Made by a program: the position numbers and the translations under genes | Notes under the pieces: generated by a model | The model's database searches: none | Told to the model about the DNA's origin: nothing | The model's input: only the letters and a program-made list of their open reading frames with translations | Origin: CAWVWD01 sp965662365 | GTDB taxonomy: Bacteria; Bacteroidota; Bacteroidia; Chitinophagales; Saprospiraceae | DNA: 15,649 bases | NCBI GenBank assembly: GCA_965662365.1 | Contig: CBFIHR010000092.1 | Span: forward strand, 1-15,649 | Direction: 5' to 3' | Shown here: positions 6,516 to 13,026 of the stretch, piece after piece | How the letters are laid out: each line of letters begins with the position of its first letter | Position numbering within the stretch: the first letter of the stretch is position 1

Positions 6516-7892
6516 ATGAAACTACAAGGAAAACTTACCATAGACGAATTACATAATTTAGCTCAATTAGAACATATCGAAACGGTAATCGTTGCTTTTA
6601 CAGATCATTACGGTCGATTGATGGGCAAACGATTTGACGCTGATTTTTTTATAGAAACAGCTGCGAACTCTGGCACACACGGCTGCGATTATTTGCTCAC
6701 GACGGACATGGAAATGGAACCGGTCGCTGGGTTTAAGTTTGCTAATTGGGAATTAGGCTACGGCGACTTTCATCTTGTACCCGATTTGAATAGTTTACGA
6801 ATCGCTGACTGGCTGGAGAAAACGGCTTTGGTGCTTTGTGATGTCGTCAGTGAGTCCACACATAAGAGGATCGAAATTGCACCTCGCAGTATTTTGCGAA
6901 AGCAAAAAGAAAAACTGCAAACTATTGGTTTTGAGTCATTTGCCGCATCCGAATTAGAATATTTTTTGTTTGAAAATAGTTTTCGTCAAGCGAATGAACA
7001 GCATTATCACAATTTAAAGTCAGTGGGTTGGTATCTGGAAGATTATCATATTTTGCAAGGTACTCGAACTGAAAATTTTCATGCAGCAGCAAGACGACAT
7101 TTGAAAAAGTCGGGTGTTCCTGTTGAAAACTCCAAAGGAGAATGGGGCTTAGGTCAACATGAGTTAAATGTCCGCTATGCAGAAACTTTGGAAATGGCAG
7201 ACCGACACGTTATATATAAACAATGCTTGAAAGAGTTGGCGGATAAACTGGATTTGTCCGTAACTTTTATGGCCAAATATCACGAAGACCAAGCCGGATC
7301 CAGTTGTCATATTCATATTTCATTATGGAAAGACGGTAAAAATGCCTTCGTTGGTGAACACGACTTCGGTCGCTTCAAAGGTTCTGATATTTTTAAATGG
7401 TTCTTGGGCGGATGGATAAAAAATGTTGCCAGCATCATGCCTTTTTATGCCCCTACGATTAATTCCTACAAGCGATATGTCGATGGCTCTTGGGCACCGA
7501 CTCGTCTGGCTTGGTCTTACGATAATCGTACCGCTGGTTTTCGAGTGGTTGGAAAAGAGGAAAGTTTACGGATAGAATGTCGTATTCCCGGAGCAGATTG
7601 TAATCCTTATTTAGCGTTTGCAGCGTCTTTGGCTTGTGGTATTGACGGAATTAAGAACAAAATCGAGCCACCAAAAATATTTGAAGGAGATATGTATGCT
7701 GCAAAAAATATTGAAGAAGTTCCAAACACATTGGCGGCGGCAACAACACGTTTTGAAAATAGTGATTTTGTTAAAAATGCTTTTGGAAATAAAGTTGTCG
7801 AACATTATACTCATCATTTCAAAATGGAATTAAAAGCATTCGAAAAAGCAGTAACGGACTGGGAACGAAAACGGTATTTTGAACGAATTTAG
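6516..7892 (+). CDS. Glutamine synthetase family protein, PuuA/GlnT-like gamma-glutamyl ligase
   Basis: An ATP-dependent ligase joining glutamate to an amine, 458 aa. N-terminal beta-grasp domain (about 17-110, with TDHYGRLMGKRF), then the catalytic barrel: metal-binding Glu146 and Glu148 in SELEYF, Glu209, Glu216 in GQHELN, His265 in SCHIHIS, the NSYKRYVDGSWAPT loop (from 316), Arg353/Glu354 in RIECRIPGADCNPY. The adenylylation-loop motif of housekeeping GlnA (N-L-Y-E-L-P-P-E-E type) is replaced by NIEEVPNTLAAA. This, together with the KYHEDQAGSSCHIH segment, points to the gamma-glutamylputrescine synthetase/GlnT/FluG branch instead of ammonia assimilation. The substrate could be a polyamine, ethanolamine or another amine. 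No puuB, puuC or puuD partner is nearby, so polyamine catabolism is unproven. It is a single-gene unit between a terminator and a convergent gene remnant. Confidence 0.88.
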   Translation: MKLQGKLTIDELHNLAQLEHIETVIVAFTDHYGRLMGKRFDADFFIETAANSGTHGCDYLLTTDMEMEPVAGFKFANWELGYGDFHLVPDLNSLRIADWLEKTALVLCDVVSESTHKRIEIAPRSILRKQKEKLQTIGFESFAASELEYFLFENSFRQANEQHYHNLKSVGWYLEDYHILQGTRTENFHAAARRHLKKSGVPVENSKGEWGLGQHELNVRYAETLEMADRHVIYKQCLKELADKLDLSVTFMAKYHEDQAGSSCHIHISLWKDGKNAFVGEHDFGRFKGSDIFKWFLGGWIKNVASIMPFYAPTINSYKRYVDGSWAPTRLAWSYDNRTAGFRVVGKEESLRIECRIPGADCNPYLAFAASLACGIDGIKNKIEPPKIFEGDMYAAKNIEEVPNTLAAATTRFENSDFVKNAFGNKVVEHYTHHFKMELKAFEKAVTDWERKRYFERI

Positions 7893-7899
7893 TGGTTTA

Positions 7900-8076
7900 T
7901 TACATATCTGACTTTTCTTCAATTTTTTCAAAATAGACAATTTTCCAAGGACGTTTGTGCTTCGTGTATCTTGAAAAACCTTCGTTATGTTCATAAAGTC
8001 GATGTTCTAAATTAGAGGTGTAGCCAATATAAAAGCTTTGGTCTTTCTCGCTTTGAAGAATATAGGTGTAGTACAT
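7900..8076 (-). pseudogene. Truncated GIY-YIG nuclease domain protein (UPF0213-like remnant)
   Basis: Minus-strand frame of 58 codons beginning MYYTYILQS, the usual start of small single-domain GIY-YIG proteins. The YTYIL and FYIGYT strands (3-7 and 15-20), Arg25 and His29 (HRLYEH), and the TKHKRPWKIVYFE stretch are all recognisable. The protein stops at EEKSDM. The last 20-30 residues, which hold the catalytic glutamate of a normal member of about 80-100 aa, are missing. The stop codon lies 7 bp from the stop of the convergent GS-like gene, so the lost part has been replaced by that gene's end. The frame can be extended upstream to 8118, but that would run into the tRNA terminator, so the ATG at 8074-8076 is preferred. 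It is probably inactive. Confidence 0.72.
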
Positions 8077-8102
8077 AACATTACGTTGAGCATATTTTAA
8101 AT

Positions 8103-8134
8103 AAAAAAAGCCCTTCAAAAAAATTTGAAGAGCT
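8103..8134 (-). terminator. Terminator downstream of tRNA-Asp
   Basis: On the minus strand AGCTCTTC (8134-8127) pairs with GAAGGGCT (8116-8109) with one G-U pair, around an A/T-rich loop that pairs further. A run of seven T follows (complement of 8103-8109). It ends tRNA-Asp transcription 5 nt after the tRNA. Confidence 0.85.
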
Positions 8135-8138
8135 TTTG

Positions 8139-8212
8139 CGGTCTGGACGGGACTCGAACCCGCGACCCCCTGCGTGACAGGCAGGTATTCTAACCAACTG
8201 AACTACCAGACC
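8139..8212 (-). tRNA. tRNA-Asp (anticodon GUC)
   Basis: A 74-nt cloverleaf on the minus strand. Acceptor arms GGTCTGG (8212-8206) and CCAGACC (8146-8140) pair perfectly, with discriminator G at 8139. The D arm is GTTC/GAAT, the anticodon stem CCTGC/GCAGG carries loop CTGTCAC (anticodon GTC), and the T arm is GCGGG/CCCGT with loop TTCGAGT. The 3' CCA is not encoded. Discriminator G fits aspartate identity. Confidence 0.97.
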
Positions 8213-8522
8213 AAAGATTTTGAATTGTTTACTTTTATAGTAATCTTTATTACTTTTTAAAAGTGCGATGCAAAGGTATGATATTTTTAGAACTTTGCAA
8301 ATTTTAATTCAAATTTTTCAAAAAAAGTTTCTAAAAATCGGTTGATGTGTTGAATAGTAGTATTTTTGCGGACGTTTTTGAATAGATAGCTGATGTAAAC
8401 CATCAATACTCTAACCAAATTAAACGCAATACCTCATTAAGTAGTGAATAAACTATCGATAATTGGGGAAAGTTCATTAAAGAAATGATTTATTTCCAAT
8501 TATTATCTAAAACAAACATATT
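8213..8522. other. Divergent promoter region between tRNA-Asp and accA
   Basis: A 310-bp spacer without a supportable gene. It carries the tRNA promoter on the minus strand (8271-8300) and a possible accA promoter on the plus strand, TATTTTTG at 8361-8368, an exact TAnnTTTG match with TTG at 8342-8344 (16-nt spacing, shorter than ideal). That would give accA a leader of roughly 150 nt. No clear hairpin is seen in the leader. Confidence 0.45.
8271..8300 (-). promoter_or_regulatory. Bacteroidota-type promoter of tRNA-Asp
   Basis: On the minus strand TACCTTTG (complement of 8271-8278) is an exact -7 element. A TTG (complement of 8298-8300) sits 19 nt upstream, giving the canonical TTG-N19-TAnnTTTG arrangement. 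Transcription should begin near 8265, leaving a leader of about 50 nt before the mature tRNA. Confidence 0.78.
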
Positions 8523-9470
8523 ATGGTTTTCTTGGATTTTGAAAAGCCGATTGAAAATTTATACCAACAGTTGGATAAGTTAAAACAAGTTGGGGAAGAA
8601 GGTAAAGTGGACGTTTCTGATTCAATTACAAACTTGGAGAAGAAAATTAAAGAAACGAAGACAGAAATCTATGGTAATTTATCAGGTTGGCAGAAGGTGC
8701 AGTTGTCACGTCATCCTGAAAGACCGTATTCTTTATATTATATCAATCAAATATCTAAAAAGTTCGTGGAGCTGCACGGTGATAGATATTATAAAGATGA
8801 TAAGGCAATTGTTGGTGGAATCGGCAGTATTGATGGCAAGTCAGTAATGTTCATCGGTCACCAAAAGGGTGAAAATACTAAAATGCGTCAATATCGTAAT
8901 TTCGGGATGGCTAACCCTGAAGGTTATCGCAAAGCATTGCGTTTAATGAAGTTGGCAGAACGATTCAAAATGCCGGTCGTTTGCTTGATCGACACGCCGG
9001 GGGCTTATCCAGGACTGGAAGCCGAAGAACGTGGTCAGGCAGAAGCTATTGCCAAAAACCTTTATGAAATGGCTCAATTGGAAACGCCAATCGTTTGTGT
9101 CGTTATCGGTGAAGGAGCTTCTGGAGGTGCGTTAGGTATTGGTTTAGGAGATAGAATCTTTATGATGGAAAATACCTGGTATTCTGTAATTTCACCTGAA
9201 TCTTGTTCTTCGATTTTGTGGCGTAGTTGGGACTATAAAGAACAAGCCGCAGAAGCTTTGAAGTTAACGCCCGAACATATGCACGAGTTCGGTTTGGTTG
9301 ATGGTGTGATTAAAGAGCCTATCGGAGGTGCTCACAATGATGCTGAAATGGCTGCTAAACGTTTGAAAAAACAAATTAAAACGGCCATCAAAGAATTGTC
9401 GGAGTTGGATACGGAAACCTTGATTAGCCAGCGTATTGATAAATATGCTAATATGGGTTTTTATAAATAA
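8523..9470 (+). CDS. accA: Acetyl-CoA carboxylase carboxyltransferase subunit alpha
   Basis: Half of the carboxyltransferase that moves CO2 from biotin-BCCP to acetyl-CoA, forming malonyl-CoA for fatty-acid synthesis. It works as an alpha2-beta2 complex with AccD. The 315-aa length is normal. The N-terminus MVFLDFEKPIENL and its following coiled region are typical of AccA. The crotonase-fold core shows LSRHPERPYSLYYI, FVELHGDR, the IDTPGAYPG loop (156-164), the glycine-rich oxyanion motif GEGASGGALGIG (196-207) and SPESCSSILWR (224-234). Start at 8523 agrees with family alignments. accD is not in this window. A near-perfect 13-bp hairpin ends the transcript. Confidence 0.97.
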   Translation: MVFLDFEKPIENLYQQLDKLKQVGEEGKVDVSDSITNLEKKIKETKTEIYGNLSGWQKVQLSRHPERPYSLYYINQISKKFVELHGDRYYKDDKAIVGGIGSIDGKSVMFIGHQKGENTKMRQYRNFGMANPEGYRKALRLMKLAERFKMPVVCLIDTPGAYPGLEAEERGQAEAIAKNLYEMAQLETPIVCVVIGEGASGGALGIGLGDRIFMMENTWYSVISPESCSSILWRSWDYKEQAAEALKLTPEHMHEFGLVDGVIKEPIGGAHNDAEMAAKRLKKQIKTAIKELSELDTETLISQRIDKYANMGFYK

Positions 9471-9476
9471 GAAATC

Positions 9477-9515
9477 TTAAAATAGAAGGTACATTCAAGT
9501 TGCCTTCTATTTTAA
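9477..9515 (+). terminator. Hairpin terminator after accA
   Basis: TTAAAATAGAAGG (9477-9489) and CCTTCTATTTTAA (9503-9515) form a perfect 13-bp stem starting 6 bp after the accA stop. The A-rich left arm and T-rich right arm let it act as a terminator on either strand. Confidence 0.82.
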
Positions 9516-9555
9516 ATTAAGGTAAAATGTTTAATATTTAACAATTTGTCATAAA

Positions 9556-9586
9556 TTTGAACTGGTTGTCAAAATAATTACTTTCG
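9556..9586 (+). promoter_or_regulatory. Candidate promoter for the gene at 9600
   Basis: TTG at 9557-9559 lies 19 nt before TACTTTCG (9579-9586), which matches TAnnTTTG at seven of eight positions. The start codon at 9600 would then be only a few nucleotides after the predicted transcription start, so the message may be nearly leaderless. Confidence 0.4.
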
Positions 9587-9599
9587 AAATACAGACTAA

Positions 9600-10130
9600 A
9601 TGAAATTATTTAGAAATTTGCGGTTACGTTGGAATGCTTATATGTTGAAGCAGCGACTAAAGCAGTTAAAGGCTGAGCGGTCGTCCATTCAGTATGAGAA
9701 AGCTAAACGAATCGGAATTTTATTTGATGCAACGAATCTGGATAATCAAGTTTTTGTTGAAAACTACGTGCAGATGCTTCGAAAGTCAAATAAGCAAGTG
9801 ACTATCTTAGCTTATGTAGATGACAATCAAGAACACAATAATTTTCCATTCAAATATTATAATCAAAAGGATTTGAGTTGGTATGAACATCCAAACTCTG
9901 ACGATGTCAATCAATTTATGGAAACGCCTTTCGATATTTTAATTAGTCTTCACATTCATGATGTTTCGTCATTAGAATATATCTCTGCATTGTCTCACGC
10001 CAAAATGCGTGTTGGAAAATACGATGATCAAAAACTTCATTGTTACGATTTGATGATTGATAATTCTAAAAATAACGACCTTCAATATTTCATTCAACAG
10101 ATAGATAAACATTTGAAAATAATGAAATAA
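9600..10130 (+). CDS. Conserved hypothetical protein, DUF6913-like
   Basis: A 176-aa protein of unknown function. The first 30 residues are very basic and helical (FRNLRLRWNAYMLKQRLKQL, with further Lys/Arg). An alpha/beta segment follows: IGILFDATN (38-46), VTILAYVDD, FDILISLHIH, and a C-terminal helix. No signal peptide or membrane span is seen. Size, the basic N-terminus and the position immediately upstream of dapA match my memory of the Bacteroidota-restricted DUF6913 family, but I cannot confirm this by search. The alpha/beta core and the basic helix suggest a soluble protein binding nucleic acid or another acidic partner, which is inference only. dapA starts 77 bp downstream on the same strand, so co-transcription is likely. 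Confidence 0.8.
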   Translation: MKLFRNLRLRWNAYMLKQRLKQLKAERSSIQYEKAKRIGILFDATNLDNQVFVENYVQMLRKSNKQVTILAYVDDNQEHNNFPFKYYNQKDLSWYEHPNSDDVNQFMETPFDILISLHIHDVSSLEYISALSHAKMRVGKYDDQKLHCYDLMIDNSKNNDLQYFIQQIDKHLKIMK

Positions 10131-10132
10131 TT

Positions 10133-10199
10133 TAGTGATTAGGGATTAGTTAGTTAGGGATTAGTTACTAACTAACTGATTACTAATCATTGATCACTA
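10133..10199 (+). repeat. Imperfect long palindrome with an internal 12-bp direct repeat before dapA
   Basis: TAGTGAT (10133-10139) pairs with ATCACTA (10193-10199), GATTA (10144-10148) with TAATC (10184-10188), and GTTAGTTA (10149-10156) with TAACTAAC (10169-10176), giving one bulged hairpin. AGGGATTAGTTA occurs twice (10141-10152 and 10156-10167). It ends 8 nt before the preferred dapA ATG, so it would occupy the leader or ribosome entry region. Confidence 0.7.
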
Positions 10200-10207
10200 G
10201 AAAAGCT

Positions 10208-11101
10208 ATGTTGTTAAGAGGAACGGGTGTTGCATTAATTACACCTTTCAGAAATGGTCAAGTCGATTTTGATGGATTGACAAATGTCATTGAACATGTC
10301 ATCAATGGCGGAGTAGAATATGTGGTTTCTCTCGGAACTACTGGAGAAACGCCGACTTTAAGCGTGACGGAGCAATTGGAAGTTTTGGATTTCACGGTAA
10401 AAGTTGTCGCTGAGCGAGTGCCTGTCGTCGCAGGATTCGGTGGGAATAACACGCAGGCAATAATTGATAAAATCAAAAACTATCACTTTAAAGGTGTTGA
10501 TGCGATTTTGTCGTCAAGTCCAAATTATAACAAACCAACACAAGAAGGAATTTATCAACATTTCATGGCTATCGAAGCCGTTGCTCCTCGACCGATTATT
10601 ATTTATAATGTCCCAGGTCGAACGGCATCAAACATCGAAGCGGCTACAACAGTCCGTTTAGCTAAAAGTAGTCCGAAGTTTATTGCAATAAAAGAAGCAT
10701 CGGGCAACATGATGCAGTGCATGGATATTGCACGACACAAGCCCCCACATTTTCAACTATTGTCCGGAGATGATGCCTTGACTTTGCCGATGATTTCATT
10801 TGGCGCTTCAGGAGTAATTTCTGTGATTGCGAACGCTTTTCCGAGTGAATTTTCTACAATGATTCGTCATGCGTTAAGCGGTGATTTTCAGACTGCGGCA
10901 CGAGAACATTTTACCTTGTTAGATATCAATCACTTATTGTATGTAGAAGGAAATCCGACCGGAATCAAGGCAGCTTGTGAGATAGAAAATCTTTGTAGTC
11001 GAGAAGTTCGTTTGCCTTTAGTACCTTTTTCAGAAGGCAACCATGCAAAGTTGAAAACTGCCGTTAAAACTTTAAAAAATCAAACGGTTGCTGCTTTATA
11101 A
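10208..11101 (+). CDS. dapA: 4-hydroxy-tetrahydrodipicolinate synthase
   Basis: Condenses pyruvate with aspartate semialdehyde, the first committed step of the diaminopimelate/lysine pathway. A TIM-barrel homotetramer in the cytoplasm, 297 aa. All key residues are in place: Thr44 and Thr45 in LGTTGETPT, Tyr107 in SPNYNKP, Tyr133 in IIYNVPGRT, Arg138, and the Schiff-base Lys162 in IAIKEASGN. The reading frame can be extended to a TTG at 10190, but that adds MITRKA, which no family member needs and which lies in the palindrome. The ATG at 10208 (MLLRGTGVALITPF) is the standard N-terminus. The gene follows the hypothetical gene in the same direction and is closed by the terminator shared with rlmB. 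Confidence 0.96.
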   Translation: MLLRGTGVALITPFRNGQVDFDGLTNVIEHVINGGVEYVVSLGTTGETPTLSVTEQLEVLDFTVKVVAERVPVVAGFGGNNTQAIIDKIKNYHFKGVDAILSSSPNYNKPTQEGIYQHFMAIEAVAPRPIIIYNVPGRTASNIEAATTVRLAKSSPKFIAIKEASGNMMQCMDIARHKPPHFQLLSGDDALTLPMISFGASGVISVIANAFPSEFSTMIRHALSGDFQTAAREHFTLLDINHLLYVEGNPTGIKAACEIENLCSREVRLPLVPFSEGNHAKLKTAVKTLKNQTVAAL

Positions 11102-11189
11102 GGGCAGAAAAATGCTGAAAACTTAGGTATTTTTTAAAGGATTTTAAAAGAAGTGAAAATCAAAACATTTTCATGGACATATTAGGTTA

Positions 11190-11238
11190 GAAACAAAACA
11201 GGTCTGAAATATTGCTATTTCAAACCTGTTTTTGTTTC
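11190..11238. terminator. Bidirectional terminator between dapA and rlmB
   Basis: A long stem from GAAACAAAACAGGT (from 11190) and TGAAATA to TATTTCA and ACCTGTTTTTGTTTC (to 11238), with a 4-nt loop, one mismatch and one bulge. A-rich and T-rich flanks make it usable from both strands, which suits the convergent genes. Confidence 0.85.
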
Positions 11239-11243
11239 AGCAG

Positions 11244-11273
11244 AATTACTAACAATTACTAACAATTACTAAA
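11244..11273. repeat. Three tandem copies of a 10-bp repeat
   Basis: AATTACTAAC at 11244-11253 and 11254-11263, then AATTACTAAA at 11264-11273. It lies in the spacer downstream of both convergent genes and is probably a slippage-prone low-complexity tract. Confidence 0.85.
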
Positions 11274-11319
11274 CTCAAGGCAACAATTAATACACTAAAA
11301 AATAAATTAGTGATGACAA

Positions 11320-12063
11320 TCAGCTCATTCGTTGACGCATTACTTCATACAGCATCATTCCCGTTGCCACGGAAACATTATACGAATCCGTTGTACCAAC
11401 CTGCGGAATAATAAATGTTTCATCTGCTCGCTTTAGCAAGCCCTCTTGCACACCTTTATCTTCTGAACCAATAATCAAAGCCGTCGGAACTGTAAAATCT
11501 AAACTGTAAGACATTTTCTCTGCTTGCAAATCGCTTGCGAACACTTGCACACCAGAGTTTTGTAAAAACTCCACAACAGTAAACAAAGAAGACTCTCGAC
11601 AAACCGCAATTTTAGTTAATGCACCAGCCGATGTTTTGAGTGCATCCGAGTTGATTAATGCCGCTCCCTTTTTAGGAACAATAATCGCATGCACCCCAGC
11701 AACTTCTGCTGTCCGAGCAATTGCACCGAAATTCCGAACATCTGTTACACCATCTAAGATTAAAAACAGAGGTGTTTCAGAGTTTTCATAAATCATTGGT
11801 AGAACATTTTCTAAACCTTGATACGTAATCAACGAAATAAAGCCAATGACGCCCTGATGATTAGATTTCGTAAATCGATTCAACCTTTCTTTTGGTACAA
11901 CTTGCAATGGAATATCGTATTGACGACAAGTATAACGTAATTCTTTTTCGTATTCTCCTCTTATTCCCTGCTGTAACATGATTTTATCAAGTGCTTTTCC
12001 TGCTTTTATTGCATCAATAATCGGATGTCTGCCGTAAATAATATTTATATCTTTTTTTGCCAT
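11320..12063 (-). CDS. rlmB: 23S rRNA (guanosine-2'-O-)-methyltransferase RlmB-like (SpoU/TrmH family)
   Basis: SAM-dependent RNA 2'-O-methyltransferase with the deep trefoil-knot (SPOUT) fold, 247 aa. An N-terminal substrate-binding domain (8-80, IYGRHPIIDAI, VPKERLNRF, HQGVIGFIS) precedes the catalytic domain. Motif 1 is DGVTDVRNFGAIARTAE (Asn111, Arg117), motif 2 is LIIGSEDKGV (Glu201), and motif 3 is DSYNVSVATGMMLYEVMRQR (Asn229). The family usually has SLNVSVA in motif 3, here DSYNVSVA. The best match is RlmB (Gm2251 in E. coli numbering). A TrmH-like tRNA target is less likely because the N-terminal domain is RlmB-type. Its direction is opposite to all neighbouring protein genes. Confidence 0.92.
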   Translation of the reverse strand: MAKKDINIIYGRHPIIDAIKAGKALDKIMLQQGIRGEYEKELRYTCRQYDIPLQVVPKERLNRFTKSNHQGVIGFISLITYQGLENVLPMIYENSETPLFLILDGVTDVRNFGAIARTAEVAGVHAIIVPKKGAALINSDALKTSAGALTKIAVCRESSLFTVVEFLQNSGVQVFASDLQAEKMSYSLDFTVPTALIIGSEDKGVQEGLLKRADETFIIPQVGTTDSYNVSVATGMMLYEVMRQRMS

Positions 12064-12154
12064 TTATCAATTTTATTAAATATACTTTCTAATTTTTACA
12101 TCAAAGTAAGCGTTTTTTTAATAAAATTCGTCTATTTATAAGAGAATTGAGAAT

Positions 12155-12188
12155 AACGATTTTTTACAATCGTTTTCTCTAAAACGAT
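12155..12188 (+). promoter_or_regulatory. Overlapping, mutually exclusive hairpins upstream of the lipoprotein gene
   Basis: AACGATT (12155-12161) pairs with AATCGTT (12168-12174). The same middle segment as ATCGTTTT (12169-12176) can instead pair with AAAACGAT (12181-12188) around a 4-nt loop. The two helices compete, as in an attenuator or an RNA switch, but no T-run follows the second. They sit 119 bp before the lipoprotein start and 92 bp before the divergent rlmB start. Confidence 0.5.
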
Positions 12189-12306
12189 ATTATATTCAAA
12201 ATCAGATTCTTATAGTTAATGGTCATAGTTCTAAAAGGTATTTTTTACATCAAAATATCAGAATAGCACAAGGAAGCATTAATTATGAATCACTAATTTA
12301 AATTAT

Positions 12307-13017
12307 ATGAAATTTATGAATTGGTTTAAGTACGGAATGGCAGCTTTAGTGCTTTCTGTAACTGTCATGGCATGTGTTAACGATGCCGAAGGGTTATTAG
12401 AAGATGAAGACATCGCAGAGTTAATTGAAAACGCTCTAAACTCCAAAGCGGGCGGTTTCGATGCACAGTTAGAAGATATGTTATATTTGGTAGAAAACTA
12501 CCAAAATCAATGCGGACAATCTATTGACAGTACTTTTGAAAAAGAAAAAGGTATCGGTTCGATTGCAACGTACAACTACACTTATACTTGGGAAGGTACT
12601 GTAAATTGTGATAGCGTCAACACGCCACAAAATATTGACTTCACTTACACCAGCAACGGTACTTACAGCGTACCTCGTATGACTTCCTCGGACGAAGGCA
12701 CGTATAACATGAATGTAAACGGTATTTTACCGTCTGCTACGCATTATGATATCACAGGAAGCTACACCAGAGTTGGTACTCAAACGACTAAAATCCGTAA
12801 TGAACTGACTTTTACGGCGACTTTAGGTGTGACTTTAACAGATTTGAGTATTGAAAAAACATCAAAAGATATTGCAAGCGGAAGTGCTACATTTACCGTA
12901 ACCGGTGATACTTCGGGTGGTGAATCTGTCAGTAAAGAAGGGTCAATTACTTACAATGGCGACAATACGGTAACAATTAATCTAAATAACAAAGATTATA
13001 CTTTTGATTTGGATTAA
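12307..13017 (+). CDS. Predicted lipoprotein of unknown function
   Basis: A 236-aa protein. Residues 1-22 are a lipoprotein signal peptide (basic start, hydrophobic core MAALVLSVTV, then MAC), so Cys23 should be lipidated. An acidic helix follows (28-47, LLEDEDIAELIENAL), then a Tyr/Thr/Asn/Ser-rich region with alternating hydrophobic pattern from about 85 to the end, as expected of a beta-sandwich or beta-barrel surface protein. Cys69 and Cys101 could form a disulfide. No known catalytic motif is visible and I do not recognise the family. Acidic residues directly after Cys23 (VNDAE) may favour surface exposure by the Bacteroidota export signal, which is inference. The gene is monocistronic, with paired AATCGTTTT/AAAACGATT words on both sides. 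Confidence 0.85.
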   Translation: MKFMNWFKYGMAALVLSVTVMACVNDAEGLLEDEDIAELIENALNSKAGGFDAQLEDMLYLVENYQNQCGQSIDSTFEKEKGIGSIATYNYTYTWEGTVNCDSVNTPQNIDFTYTSNGTYSVPRMTSSDEGTYNMNVNGILPSATHYDITGSYTRVGTQTTKIRNELTFTATLGVTLTDLSIEKTSKDIASGSATFTVTGDTSGGESVSKEGSITYNGDNTVTINLNNKDYTFDLD

Positions 13018-13026
13018 TTTGAATGA

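Noticed and set aside
10190..10207. TTG start extending dapA by six residues
   Set aside because: The ATG at 10208 gives the conserved DapA N-terminus, and the extension lies inside the palindrome.
11244..11273. Tandem repeats considered as a CRISPR remnant
   Set aside because: Units are 10 bp and directly adjacent without spacers, with no cas genes in the window.
12102..12109. TTACTTTG on the minus strand considered as the rlmB promoter (a similar TTACTTTG lies before cydA)
   Set aside because: It matches TAnnTTTG at only seven of eight positions and no TTG lies at the right distance upstream, so I do not list either as a feature.
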